Assembly: GCF_014647875.1 (NCBI RefSeq)
Contig: NZ_BMQA01000001.1
Coordinates: 1 to 64,000 of the forward strand
DNA from: Streptomyces brasiliensis
GTDB taxonomy: Bacteria; Actinomycetota; Actinomycetes; Streptomycetales; Streptomycetaceae
Direction: 5' to 3'
Length of the DNA stretch: 64,000 nt
The notes beneath the pieces are model-generated. The model had not been told where the DNA came from. It searched no databases and was given only the letters and a program-made list of their open reading frames with translations. Numbering within the stretch: the stretch's first letter is position 1; every line of letters starts with the position of its first letter. This document shows positions 54,424 through 63,882 of this stretch, one piece after another. The position numbers and the translations under genes are program-made.

Positions 54424-55287
54424 GTGACACCGCAGACGACGGGACAGGGCGGCCGGGAGCGGGACGGCCGGACACGGGTGACGGTCCTGGTCGCGCTCGG
54501 CGCCAATGTGGTGATCGCTGCCGCGAAGGCTGCCGCGGGGCTCCTGGCCGCCTCCCCCGCACTGCTGTCCGAGGCCGCGCACTCGGTCGCGGACAGTCTC
54601 AACGAGGTGTTCCTGCTGATTGCGCTGCGGCGCAGCCGACGCCCGGCGGACCGCCGTCACCCTTTCGGGTACGGCAAGGAGCGTTACTTCTGGGCGCTGC
54701 CGGCCGCAGTGGGGATCTTCGTCACGGGCGGCTGTTTCTCCGTGTACCAAGGGCTGCACGCCCTGCGTTCGGGCGCCCAGGAGTCGCACGACGGCTATGT
54801 GGCCGGGCTCGCGGTGCTCGGCGTCGTGCTCGCCGCCGCCGCCGGGATGATCCTGCACCTGGTGACGGGGCAGGTGGTGTGGGAGGCCGCCGCGTCCTTG
54901 GGCATAGGTCTCCTGCTCGTGTACGTGGCGTACCGGCTGTCCCGGGAGGCGAGGGACCGGCTGATCGGCGAGGCCGTGGGCCCGGACCTCAGCGACCGGA
55001 TCAGGTCCTTCCTCGCCTCGCAGGAGGAGATCGACAATATCGCGTCCCTGCTCACGATGCGGCTCGGTCTGGGCTCCGTGCTCGTGGCCGCCCGAGTCGA
55101 CCTCGCACCGGGTATCGACAGCGAGCGGGTCGAGCCGGCGTGCCTGCGTATCAGGCGACAGCTCACCGAGCAGTGGCCGCAGGCCGACCAGATGTTCCTC
55201 GACATCACGGAAGCTCCGAAGGCGAAACGGTACGGAACCGGCCCGAGCCGTGGGCACCGGGTGTCGCACCGTCTGCCGAAGGTGTGA
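54424..55287 (+). CDS. Cation diffusion facilitator (CDF) transporter, shortened
   Basis: 287 aa from a GTG. TM1-TM2 with SEAAHSVADSLNEVFLLIAL and RRHPFGYGKERYFWALPA are the zinc-site helices of CDF exporters; later LHLVTGQVVWEAAASLGIGL and a C-terminal cytoplasmic domain are present. Between TM4 (GYVAGLAVLGVV) and TM5 about 40-60 residues found in related Streptomyces proteins appear to be missing, removing the usual DSAA-type metal-site helix start. It may be an inactive or altered exporter. Moderate confidence on the deletion. Confidence 0.8.
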   Translation: MTPQTTGQGGRERDGRTRVTVLVALGANVVIAAAKAAAGLLAASPALLSEAAHSVADSLNEVFLLIALRRSRRPADRRHPFGYGKERYFWALPAAVGIFVTGGCFSVYQGLHALRSGAQESHDGYVAGLAVLGVVLAAAAGMILHLVTGQVVWEAAASLGIGLLLVYVAYRLSREARDRLIGEAVGPDLSDRIRSFLASQEEIDNIASLLTMRLGLGSVLVAARVDLAPGIDSERVEPACLRIRRQLTEQWPQADQMFLDITEAPKAKRYGTGPSRGHRVSHRLPKV

Positions 55288-55458
55288 CACCACGGACCCC
55301 GGCCGCTGAGGGGCTGACAAGTTCGGCCGAGATGTGCCGTGATGGACATCGCCGCGCCGGCGGGCATCCGGGCCACGCGTGCCGCGTCCGCGCGCAACTG
55401 CCGTCCCCGTTCTCTCTGTTCCTCGACACGTCTGAGGGGTTCCTCCCCCGGCCCTCGG

Positions 55459-55686
55459 TCATTCGCGGGTACGGCGGATCTCCCGCTCGTCGACGACCGG
55501 GGCGGTCGGCGGGACCATCACCCGGTAGCGGCGCGCGATGTTCGCGAAGACGACGGTGCCGATCAGCCCGACCGCCATCAGAATCACGCCGATCACATCA
55601 AGATTGGCCCCCTTCACGTGCCAATCCGTGGCGAACGTGAGAATGGCACCTACAGCCATGAGGATGATGCAGCCACCCAAGCCCAT
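55459..55686 (-). CDS. DUF6458 family membrane protein
   Basis: 75 aa. MGLGGCIILMAVGAILTFAT then LDVIGVILMAVGLIGTVVF give two membrane helices, followed by ARRYRVMVPPTAPVV. This is the small Streptomyces DUF6458 family, function unknown. Start chosen at the conserved MGLGG; GAAAGGGCGAG precedes it. Confidence 0.8.
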   Translation of the reverse strand: MGLGGCIILMAVGAILTFATDWHVKGANLDVIGVILMAVGLIGTVVFANIARRYRVMVPPTAPVVDEREIRRTRE

Positions 55687-55879
55687 TGATTCTCGCCCTT
55701 TCCGTGCGATTGGCTCGTCGACTGCGGGTACCCCGGGCGGGAAGCACCAAGCGGAGCCGATACCCCGAGAGATCGGGGTATCGAGCAGACGGAGGGCCGA
55801 GGCAGGCCGTTCCGGACGCGGGTGACACGCCGTCACCGGAGTCCGCGGAGAGGGTTGGGCACCGAACTCCTTTCGCGGG

Positions 55880-56791
55880 TCACGCATCACGCCGGACATC
55901 CTGTGGATCCGCATCCGCCTCGTCCCAGCTGCCGGCCTCGGCCACGACGGGCGATCGGGTCAGGCCCACGATGCCCGTGGCCATGAGGCCGACGCCCACG
56001 GCCATGGGCAGCAAGCGCCAGCCCAGCGCGATGTTCTCCCCGAACAGCAGGCCGCCCAGGCAGACGCTGATGAGGGCATCCCCCAATGTCAGGGCGGGTT
56101 GGGAGGCGGAGAGGGTCCCGGCCCGCAAGGTCCACTGCAGCAGCAGCACGCTCAGCAGGCCGGTGGCGGCGCCGGCGTAGGTGTGCCAGGTGGTGAGGAC
56201 CGCTGTGGGCCCCTCCGAGAAGCGTCCGGTCACTTCCTTGATGAGCGCGGCGGTGACCGCGAAGCAGGCGGCGGTCGCGGTACCGAGCGTGGCGGCCTGC
56301 AGGGGGCCACGCATGCGCAGTGCGGCTGACAGGAGGAGGGCGACACAACACGCCGACCCGCCCCCGACGGTGAGCCAGCGCAAGTCGCCGGCCTGGTCAC
56401 CGCCGGGCGACGGGGAAGCGCTGAGCAGGAAGAGCGCCAGCCCGCCGGCGAGCATGACGAAGGACCGCCATGTCCCGGCGCCGGGCCGGTGGCGGAACAC
56501 TGCCGCGCCGATGAGCAGCGTGAACAGCAGTTCGCTGGCCAGCAGGGGCTGCACCACGGCCAGTTGTCCGGCGTCCAGAGCGATGACCTGGAAGACCGCG
56601 GAAAGGATCAAGGCCACCGCGCCGCCCCACCAGTACGGCTGACTCAGGAGCCCCGCGAGACGGGCCGCCGCCGCTTTCACACCGCGGCCGGAGACCCCGT
56701 CCGGCTCGACAGCGGCCCGGCGCTGCAGGACCGACGCCGCCGCGTTGGACAGTGCGGACAACAAGGCCATGGCGACGGTGAGCACGTGCAT
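55880..56791 (-). CDS. DMT-family (EamA-like) transporter
   Basis: 303 aa, about ten membrane helices in two EamA-like halves (LTVAMALLSALSNAAASVLQ at the start, LLFGENIALGWRLLPMAVGV near the end). Related Streptomyces proteins are annotated as DMT permeases of unknown substrate. Divergent from the glycosyltransferase gene with about 310 bp between. Confidence 0.8.
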   Translation of the reverse strand: MHVLTVAMALLSALSNAAASVLQRRAAVEPDGVSGRGVKAAAARLAGLLSQPYWWGGAVALILSAVFQVIALDAGQLAVVQPLLASELLFTLLIGAAVFRHRPGAGTWRSFVMLAGGLALFLLSASPSPGGDQAGDLRWLTVGGGSACCVALLLSAALRMRGPLQAATLGTATAACFAVTAALIKEVTGRFSEGPTAVLTTWHTYAGAATGLLSVLLLQWTLRAGTLSASQPALTLGDALISVCLGGLLFGENIALGWRLLPMAVGVGLMATGIVGLTRSPVVAEAGSWDEADADPQDVRRDA

Positions 56792-57103
56792 GCGGATGCC
56801 TGTCGTTCACGGGAAGGCCCGACCGGCACCACCGTGGACTGGGTGGACGGGCCGTGGGGGGTGGAGCGAACACAGACGTATCCGCCGTACACACGGATAA
56901 ACATTGCCGTAGCGGCCGCGCATACGGGCGGATCTCGGCCGATGCCGGTTTGGCGGCCGGTGCCGGGGATACCTGTTGCTCACCGCTCGATGCGAGGTGA
57001 TCATGGCGCATACGTGCCGCTGCCCGTGCCTCCCGGCTCCTTGTCCGATGCCACGCACCGCCATGGTCGCGCGGAGTTCCACCGTGCCGTTGCAGCGCCC
57101 GCT
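56792..57103. other. Divergent intergenic region
   Basis: About 310 bp between the DMT transporter and the glycosyltransferase. No gene seen beyond a possible N-terminal extension of the glycosyltransferase from the ATG at 56990. Confidence 0.4.
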
Positions 57104-58195
57104 GTGAGCCGTCTGCTGGTGGTCAGCGCGAGCATGGGATCGGGGCATGACGCGGTGGCCGACGAACTGGCCCGGCGCCTGCGTGCCGCCGGACACGAGG
57201 CAGTACGCGTGGACGTGCTGAAGATGCTGCCCGGAGCCATCGGGGCCGGACTGCGCGGCTTCTACTCCCAGACAGTGCGGCATGTCCCCCTGCTGTATGC
57301 GGGAATCTACGCCGCCTTCTTCCGCGACGGTCCTGGCCTGCGGCCGGGCAGCGCGCCACTCGCGGCGCTCGCCGAGGACCGACTGCGTGCGGAGGTGTCG
57401 GACGGGCGCGCCGACGCGGTCGTCTCCGTCTTCCACCTCGCCGCCCAGCTGACCGGCCGAATGCGGGCACGCGGGCGGCTACCGGTGCCGAGTGCCGTGG
57501 TCGTCACCGACTTCGCCGTCCACCGGCAGTGGCTGCACCCCGGGAACGACCTCAACCTGTGCCTCACCCCGGAGATCGCCCGCGAAGTGCGGCATCGTTC
57601 GGGACGGCCGGCACTCGCGTGCGGTCCGCTTCTGCCCGGCCGCTTCGGGCCGCACCCAGCCGGTGAGTCGTACTGGCGGCAACGGCTCACGGCCGAGGAC
57701 GGGCGGACGCCCGTCCTCCTGTCCGCGGGCGCCTGGGGCGTGGGAAGCCGGCTCGGTGCGACGGCCCGGCTGTTGTCCGGCGCCGGCTACCTGCCGGTCA
57801 CCCTGTGCGGGAGGAACGAGCGTCTGCACCGCCGGATGTCGAAGGTGCCGGGAACCCTCGCCCTGGGCTGGGTGGACGACATGCCGGGCCTGATCTCGGC
57901 CTGCTCCGCGCTGATCGACAACGCCGCGGGCCAGACGGCGCTCGAAGCGCTCGCCGTCGGCGTCCCGGTCGTCGGGTACCGTCCCATTCCCGGCCACGGC
58001 GCCGACGGCGTACGCCGGATGGCGTCGCTCGGTCTGACCGATCACGCGACCGGCTCGTGGCAGCTGGTGCAGTGCCTGGACCGCCTCACGTCGGGCGGCC
58101 CGGCACCCTGCCACCTTCCCGCCGCCGACCGCCGTCTCTTCCAGGGCGATGTGGTAGGTCCCCTGGAACAACTGGCTGCCGGAAGCAGAATCTGA
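57104..58195 (+). CDS. MGDG-synthase-like glycosyltransferase (GT28 fold)
   Basis: 363 aa. The N-terminus RLLVVSASMGSGHDAVADEL matches the MGDG-synthase N-terminal domain, and the C-terminal half carries DDMPGLISACSALIDNAAGQ and LEALAVGVPVVGYRPIPGHG, the UDP-sugar-binding region of GT28-type enzymes. It probably adds a sugar to a lipid at the inner face of the membrane. The GTG at 57104 has no clear SD; an in-frame ATG at 56990 would add 38 residues. It is convergent with the deacetylase gene. Confidence 0.8.
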   Translation: MSRLLVVSASMGSGHDAVADELARRLRAAGHEAVRVDVLKMLPGAIGAGLRGFYSQTVRHVPLLYAGIYAAFFRDGPGLRPGSAPLAALAEDRLRAEVSDGRADAVVSVFHLAAQLTGRMRARGRLPVPSAVVVTDFAVHRQWLHPGNDLNLCLTPEIAREVRHRSGRPALACGPLLPGRFGPHPAGESYWRQRLTAEDGRTPVLLSAGAWGVGSRLGATARLLSGAGYLPVTLCGRNERLHRRMSKVPGTLALGWVDDMPGLISACSALIDNAAGQTALEALAVGVPVVGYRPIPGHGADGVRRMASLGLTDHATGSWQLVQCLDRLTSGGPAPCHLPAADRRLFQGDVVGPLEQLAAGSRI

Positions 58196-58254
58196 CGGTG
58201 TGACGGCGATACCGGGCGGTTGAGCCCCCCGGCTGCTCGCCACCCTGTGCCGGA

Positions 58255-59073
58255 TCAGGGGAGGCCGACGCCCGACCACCTGCTTGTGACACCTGCCGCA
58301 ACGGCGCGGACGCCGCGTGCCCCTGCCGCCCGGCTCGCGACGCCGTGCTCACCGAGTGGCCCGACTGTCAGGCCGGCCGAGCGGCACGCACCCACCAGCA
58401 GGGGCAGGGCGGCCAGCGCCGCCCGCCAGCAGCCCGGCGTCGCGTGGAGATCGGTGTCGTGCAGCAGCACCGTGCCGCCGCCCCGCAGGTCCGGCAGGAC
58501 GGTCGCCGCCACGGACTCCGCTGTGGCGTGAGCCGTCCAGTCGCGGCCCCAAGCCGTCCACAGGACGGGGCGCAGACCGGTGCGTCGCGCGGCCAGCAGC
58601 CGATCGCCGGTCAGGATGCCGTACGGAGGCCGGTACCAGGTGGGGGCGCCACCGGACACCTCCGCCACCGCAAGCGCGGCGCGCGCCAGCCTGCGGGTCT
58701 CCCTGACCGGCGCCGGCCGCCAGGGGCGGTTGTGCGTCCAGCCGTGGACCGCCAGTTCGTGACCACCGCGGGCGATGTCGTCGCTCAGCCGACGGTGGCA
58801 CACGACCTGCTCGCCCACGAGGAAGAACGTGGCACGGACCCCCAGTTCGTCGAGTGCGGCCAGGAAAGCGGGGGTCGAGCGGGGATCGGGCCCGTCGTCG
58901 AAGGTGAGGGCCACGTGGTCGGGGCTGCCGACACCGGACAGGGCCGGCAGCCAGGCCCGCCGCGGGCCCGCCAGCCAGCTCGCGGCGGAAACGATGTGAG
59001 CTGCGGCGGCGAGCGCCGGGAGGGCGGCCACGCCCGCGGCGGGCAACCGGCCCCGTTCGCCTCCACCCCGCAT
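58255..59073 (-). CDS. Polysaccharide deacetylase (NodB domain)
   Basis: 272 aa with an N-terminal membrane/signal helix (VAALPALAAAAHIVSAASWL). NodB motifs: VALTFDDGPDPRS (catalytic Asp), HELAVHGWTHNRP (metal His pair), WYRPPYGIL and GTVLLHDTDLHA. De-N-acetylates surface polysaccharide or a glycolipid intermediate outside the membrane. GGGAG precedes the ATG at 59073. Near the SDR gene, same strand. Confidence 0.88.
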   Translation of the reverse strand: MRGGGERGRLPAAGVAALPALAAAAHIVSAASWLAGPRRAWLPALSGVGSPDHVALTFDDGPDPRSTPAFLAALDELGVRATFFLVGEQVVCHRRLSDDIARGGHELAVHGWTHNRPWRPAPVRETRRLARAALAVAEVSGGAPTWYRPPYGILTGDRLLAARRTGLRPVLWTAWGRDWTAHATAESVAATVLPDLRGGGTVLLHDTDLHATPGCWRAALAALPLLVGACRSAGLTVGPLGEHGVASRAAGARGVRAVAAGVTSRWSGVGLP

Positions 59074-59154
59074 GTGCGTCTCCCTTCCCGCTCGGACTTC
59101 CCGCTCGGAAGCGTCCACCCGTCCGGCGCGGCTGCGCCGTTGACGGCCACCCCC

Positions 59155-59961
59155 TCAGCCGAAGCGAGCCGCCAGCCTCCGGTACAAAGAGGGCGCGAGG
59201 ACGCGCATCCCGGTGGGCACCCGTAGCCAGCCGGGTACGAACACCTCGTGCCGTTCCCGGTGGATCGCCGCAACGACCTCGGCAGCCACCCTTTCGGGGG
59301 CGATCGGCCGCGGGTGAGTTCGTCGGTAGGGCACGCCTCTCCGCTCGAAGAAGGAAGTGTCCACCGCGCCCGGCACGACGTGTGTCAGCCGCACGCCGGT
59401 GCCGTCCAACTCGTACCGCAGCGCATCGGCGAACGCCCCGAGGCCCGCCTTCGCCCCGGAGTACACCGCCTCCTCCCGAACACCGACGCAACCCGCGACG
59501 GATCCGATCAGCACCAGTCGGCCTCGGCCCCGCGCAACCATGTGGGGCAGGATCTGCCTGACCAGATGCACCACCGAAGTCAGGTCCACGGTGAGCACGC
59601 GGTCCACCTCGCTGTTCGGCATCGAGGTGAAGGGCCCGGCCCAGCCCACTCCGGCCGCGGCGACGAGCAGGTCGATGCCCGGCACGTGCCGCAGAGCCTG
59701 GTCGACCAGTTGCCGGGGGCCGTCGGAGTCGGCGAGGTCGCAGGGAATCGCGACACCCGACGTCTCTCGCGCCACCGTGTCCAGCCGGGCACGGTCGCGT
59801 CCTGACACCAGAAGGGTCCACCCCTCCTTCGCCAGGGAGCGGGCCACAGACGCCCCGATACCCGATGAGGCTCCCGTCACGAGCGCCACGCCCGTCGTGG
59901 GCTCTGTGCCTGACAGCGGGGTGGACGGGGCGGCGTACGCGTCAGCAGTGGCGCGTCCCAT
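59155..59961 (-). CDS. SDR-family oxidoreductase
   Basis: 268 aa classical SDR with TGASSGIG, the Asn-equivalent AAAGVG, and a normal catalytic YSGAK. The C-terminal tail [20 protein letters not shown] is the membrane-apposed ending common in the DltE/YqjQ-like subgroup. GAGGAGG precedes the ATG. Lies about 80 bp upstream of the deacetylase and probably forms an operon with it. Confidence 0.87.
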   Translation of the reverse strand: MGRATADAYAAPSTPLSGTEPTTGVALVTGASSGIGASVARSLAKEGWTLLVSGRDRARLDTVARETSGVAIPCDLADSDGPRQLVDQALRHVPGIDLLVAAAGVGWAGPFTSMPNSEVDRVLTVDLTSVVHLVRQILPHMVARGRGRLVLIGSVAGCVGVREEAVYSGAKAGLGAFADALRYELDGTGVRLTHVVPGAVDTSFFERRGVPYRRTHPRPIAPERVAAEVVAAIHRERHEVFVPGWLRVPTGMRVLAPSLYRRLAARFG

Positions 59962-60230
59962 ACCGGCCTCCTCAAGAGTGTGCTTCGGCGCACGGCGTCG
60001 GAGACCGCCGACGGTCCGTGAGCGCGATTTCCCGCCCTTCCCGCACGTCCACGTATAGGACGATGACCCCGACGATCGAGGGGTAGCCGGGGCTCGCTGC
60101 TTTCAAACCATCGGCGGCAATCCGCCACCCTCCGACACGTACGAGCACTCGGGTCGGCCCACCGCCACGATGAGTTTGCGAGGCCGGGCATGCGCGGCGG
60201 CAGCGCGCACGCCCGGAGCAGTCGCTTTTG

Positions 60231-61373
60231 TCACGTTCGCTGTCGGCCGTCGCGCGATGGCCGGACGGTGAGGATGTCGTCCGGACCGCGGTCGACCCGT
60301 GAGCCGAAGCGGCGGCCGGCCCTGTCCACAGTGGCCCGCAGCCACTCGGCGTCCTCGGCCGAAGCGCGCTCCAGTCGCATCCGCCGCGCCTGGAAGGGCA
60401 CCATGCGCACGCCGACCGGCACGCCGGCGCCCGGCTCCGCTGCGGCAAGCGTCACCAGGTACAGCAGCCGCAGATCGTCCCGGTAGCGCTCGTAGCCCCG
60501 GATCCCCTCGTAGTCGTCGACGAAGTCGCCGCACCCGTACAGGATGAGTTTTCCCCGGTACACCTCGACCGGGCGTGGATGGTGCGAGGAATGCCCATGC
60601 ACCACGTCCGCGCCGCCGTCGACCAGCGCGTGCGCGAAGCGGACCTCGTCACGGGAGACGCTGAAGCCCCAGTTGGCGCCCCAGTGGATCGACACGACCA
60701 CGACGTCGCCCGGCCGCTTCGCCTCCTGCAGGCGGCCGGTCAGCTCGGTGGCCGCGGCGACGGACGGCCCGGCCACGAAAGCCACCCCGCTCCGCCGGCC
60801 ACACGCGGCCCACACGTGCGGTATGCCGCTGGACGACATCCCGCAGGAGAAGACCAGCACGCGCCCGCCGCCCTCCACCGGAACGATCGCCGGCGCCCTC
60901 GCCTCCTCCGCGTTCCGGCCCGCGCCCGCCGTCCGCAGCCCTGCGTCCGCCAACGCGGCGAGCGTCTCCTCGAGTCCGGTGCGGCCGAAGTCCAGAACGT
61001 GGTTGTTGGCCAGCACGCAGACATCCGGGCGAGCGACGGCGAGACACGGCAGGTTGGCTGGGTTCATGCGGTAGTGAACGCCCTTGCCGGGCATGAAGGA
61101 GCCGTCCCGCGTGACGCTGGTCTCCAGGTTGACGATCCGAGCGTCGGGCGCGGCCTCCTCCATGGCCGCAAGCGCCTCGCCCCACGGCCAGCACATCGCC
61201 ACCGGCCGTGGAATCGGTCCGTTCACCGCTTCGGCCAGGCCGACATAGGCACGGGCATCGTGGAGATAGGCCTCCCGCAACTCCGGGTCACCCGGATGCG
61301 GAAGGACCTGATCCACACCCCGGCCCAGCATCACGTCGCCGCACAGGGACAAGGTGACCAGCCCCTCGCCCAT
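60231..61373 (-). CDS. CapA-family protein (poly-gamma-glutamate capsule type)
   Basis: 380 aa metallophosphatase-like protein. Motifs: LSLCGDVMLGRGVDQVLP, VNLETSVTRDG, VCVLANNHVLDFGRTGLEET, SIHWGANWGF and VHGHSSHHPRPVEVYRGKLI. These metal-binding elements define CapA/PgsA proteins. No signal peptide is visible from the chosen Met (GGAG 3 bases upstream); an in-frame ATG at 61478 is possible but looks unconserved. No capB/capC genes are adjacent, so a capsule role is not supported here. Confidence 0.87.
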   Translation of the reverse strand: MGEGLVTLSLCGDVMLGRGVDQVLPHPGDPELREAYLHDARAYVGLAEAVNGPIPRPVAMCWPWGEALAAMEEAAPDARIVNLETSVTRDGSFMPGKGVHYRMNPANLPCLAVARPDVCVLANNHVLDFGRTGLEETLAALADAGLRTAGAGRNAEEARAPAIVPVEGGGRVLVFSCGMSSSGIPHVWAACGRRSGVAFVAGPSVAAATELTGRLQEAKRPGDVVVVSIHWGANWGFSVSRDEVRFAHALVDGGADVVHGHSSHHPRPVEVYRGKLILYGCGDFVDDYEGIRGYERYRDDLRLLYLVTLAAAEPGAGVPVGVRMVPFQARRMRLERASAEDAEWLRATVDRAGRRFGSRVDRGPDDILTVRPSRDGRQRT

Positions 61374-61585
61374 CACTCCAGGGTAAACAGCCCACAACCC
61401 CCTCACCACACACGCCCCGAGCCCACACCGACCGGCCCATGGGAAGCACCCCGTGGGGTTCCCCATGCGCAACGCCATCGCCCGGGCCGGACGAGCTGCG
61501 CACCGGATCCTGCGCAGGCGCGACCCGCGCCGTCGTCCTGGTCCCGGACATCCGGCTCAGAACCGGGGCCCGGATTCCAGTCGGC

Positions 61586-61610
61586 GGACACCGGGCACGA
61601 TCCGGTGTCC
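61586..61610. repeat. Inverted repeat
   Basis: Arms GGACACCGG and CCGGTGTCC (9 bp, perfect) with a 7-base spacer, in the 375-bp gap between the CapA-type gene and the VOC gene. Could be an operator or a hairpin. I see no gene in 61374-61750. Confidence 0.45.
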
Positions 61611-61750
61611 AGCACGATCAACACACTCCGAAGGCTGCTCGAACCGATCACGGCATCGCGGGCACCCGACCGAGGAAGCGGTGACGGTCGCGGCGACGAC
61701 GTGCCTGGGCTCCAGAACCCGCGGACCCACCTGCCGGGAGACTGGTCGAG

Positions 61751-62092
61751 TCAGAGCGGAGCGCCGCCGAAACCGATCTCGTTTCCGTCCGGGTCCTGGT
61801 ACGTGATCTTGCGCACGCCATTCGAATAGGTCTCGCGGCTCCTGGGCCGCAGGCCCCGATCAGCGATCCCGGTGACGCGGGCGTCGAGGTCGTCGACGAA
61901 GACCGTGTGTATGGCATGACCGGCGTGCCCGGGCCGATGCTCGATGTACACATACCGATGCTCGGCCAGCTCCCACACGGCCTCGGTGTCGTTCGGGACG
62001 AACGCCGGTGGGGAGCCGAGCAGCCGCTCGTACCAGGCCAGCGCCACTGCGTAGTCGTTCACTGGAATGCCTGCGAAGAGGTCGACGGCCAT
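61751..62092 (-). CDS. VOC-family (glyoxalase/bleomycin-resistance fold) protein
   Basis: 113 aa, one complete VOC module pair: FAGIPVNDYAVALAWYERLL, RYVYIEHRPGHAGHAIHTVF and the closing YQDPDGNEIGFGG with the metal-ligand glutamate. Metal-dependent enzyme or binding protein; substrate unknown. Confidence 0.87.
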   Translation of the reverse strand: MAVDLFAGIPVNDYAVALAWYERLLGSPPAFVPNDTEAVWELAEHRYVYIEHRPGHAGHAIHTVFVDDLDARVTGIADRGLRPRSRETYSNGVRKITYQDPDGNEIGFGGAPL

Positions 62093-62591
62093 GGCGCCAT
62101 GGTAGGTCCCACTGGTTGGACGCTCTCGTTTCCAGTCCTCACCCGTGGCGGCTCAGGTCGTGGAAGAAGTCCTCGATGACGTGGAGTCGTCCGGAGCCGG
62201 CGGTTTCGTCGTGGACGTATTTGCCGACGGCGATGGAACTGACCGTGGTGGCCGTCGCCCCGGATCTCGGTGAGCGCTGTCTGGAGACCATCCACCAGGC
62301 CAACTGGGTGCAGGACCTGTACGGCGACGACGTCCTCGACACGGAGGCGTCGGCCACGGCGGAATCCGTGTCGGGTGACACGGCCGGAACTTATCTCTGA
62401 TCGAGATGAGCGACATTCCCAATCATCGCCTCAGGCGGGGAAGCACACGCGGCGGCTCGACGCTGCACACTTCGTGACCGCATCGAGGACGCTGCCGGCC
62501 ACCGCACCCTGCTTCCGCTCGAGCCGACCTCTCGGTTCGGCCGATCAAGAAGGCGCTCTTGTCCGCATCGTCAAAAATCCGAAGCCTCCGT
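62093..62591. other. Gap with possible coding remnants
   Basis: About 500 bp. A minus-strand frame ending at 62139 (GKYVHDETAGSGRLHVIEDF) and a plus-strand frame (ELTVVAVAPDLGERCLETIH) both look weakly coding. I recognise neither and do not call a gene. Confidence 0.3.
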
Positions 62592-63806
62592 ATGCCCTCG
62601 ATGGCGAAGACCTCGCACGACGTGCCGGGCAGACTGGTCGCACTCTTCGCCGTCGCCTCCGGTATGACGGTCGCCAACCTGTACTACGCCCAGCCACTGC
62701 TGTCCTCGCTGAGCGTCGTCTTTCACGTCAGCGCGGCCACGGCGGGCACCCTGATCACGTTCACCCAGGTCGGGTACGTGATCGGCATGGTCTTTCTGGT
62801 CCCGCTGGGCGACCGGCTGGAGAAGCGCAGTCTGATCACCGCCCTTCTGACCATCACCACGCTCGCCCTGGTGGCGGCCGGACTGGCCACCGGCTTCCCC
62901 ATGCTGCTGATCGCCTCACTCATCAGCGGCGCCACCTCGGTGGTCGCCCAGATCCTGGTGCCGTTCGCCGCGAGCCTCGCTCCCGACCACACTCGCGGCC
63001 GCGTGGTCGGCCGGGTGATGAGCGGCCTCCTCGCCGGCATCCTCCTCTCCCGCACACTCAGCAGCCTGGTCTCCGACCTCGCCGGCTGGCGCGTCGTCTT
63101 CCTCGGCTCCGCCGCCCTCATGGCGGCCCTCGCCGTGGCCCTGCGCGCGGCCCTGCCGCGGCAGGCACCGACCACCGCCATCCCCTACCATCTCGTGCTG
63201 CGCTCCACCGTGCGGCTGATGCGTACGCATCCCGCCCTGGTGCGCCGCGGCCTCTACCAGGCAGCGATGTTCGGCGCGTTCAGCGCCTTCTGGACCACCG
63301 TCTCTTTCCTGCTGACCGGTCCCGGCTTCCACTACTCGCCGATCGGAGTCGGCATCTTCGCCCTCGTCGGCGCGGCCGGTGCCGCCATCGCCCCGTTCGC
63401 CGGGCACTGGGCCGACCGAGGACTCGTACGGCCCATGACGGGCGTCGCCCTCGCCGTCGCCGCGCTCGCCTTCACGGTCGCGGGATTCGGCCGGCACAGC
63501 ATCATCCTGATCGCCCTGGCCGCGATCTTCATCGACATGGCCGTACAGACCACACTCATCCTCGGCCAGCACACCGTCTACCAGCTCGACCCCGCCGCCC
63601 GCGCCCGCCTCAACAGCGCCTTCATCGCCACGTTCTTCGTCGGCGGCGCGCTCGGAGCCCAGTTCGGATCCGTCGTGTACCACATGGAAGGCTGGACCGG
63701 CCTCACCGTCCTGGGCGCCGTCCTCCCCCTGATCGGCCTTCTCTACTGGACCACGGAACGCCGACAGCACCGGTCGGCCAAGTCAGCAGGCACGACGGCC
63801 ACATAG
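62592..63806 (+). CDS. MFS transporter, YnfM-like
   Basis: 404 aa from the ATG at 62592 (ATG 62601 and TTG 62559 also possible; no clear SD). Twelve helices, opening VALFAVASGMTVANLYYAQP, the typical start of the YnfM/Bcr-like exporter subgroup, with the A-motif VFLVPLGDRLEKRSLI. A proton-driven exporter of unknown substrate. Confidence 0.85.
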   Translation: MPSMAKTSHDVPGRLVALFAVASGMTVANLYYAQPLLSSLSVVFHVSAATAGTLITFTQVGYVIGMVFLVPLGDRLEKRSLITALLTITTLALVAAGLATGFPMLLIASLISGATSVVAQILVPFAASLAPDHTRGRVVGRVMSGLLAGILLSRTLSSLVSDLAGWRVVFLGSAALMAALAVALRAALPRQAPTTAIPYHLVLRSTVRLMRTHPALVRRGLYQAAMFGAFSAFWTTVSFLLTGPGFHYSPIGVGIFALVGAAGAAIAPFAGHWADRGLVRPMTGVALAVAALAFTVAGFGRHSIILIALAAIFIDMAVQTTLILGQHTVYQLDPAARARLNSAFIATFFVGGALGAQFGSVVYHMEGWTGLTVLGAVLPLIGLLYWTTERRQHRSAKSAGTTAT

Positions 63807-63882
63807 CCGGAGCCAACGCCCACAGCGCCGCCAAGGCGGCCGAGTGGAGCCTCACCAACGGCGTCGCCCGGCGGCGGTCATG

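Noticed and set aside
60231..61373. Capsule (poly-gamma-glutamate) biosynthesis locus
   Set aside because: Only a CapA-family protein is present; no CapB/CapC-type synthase genes nearby.
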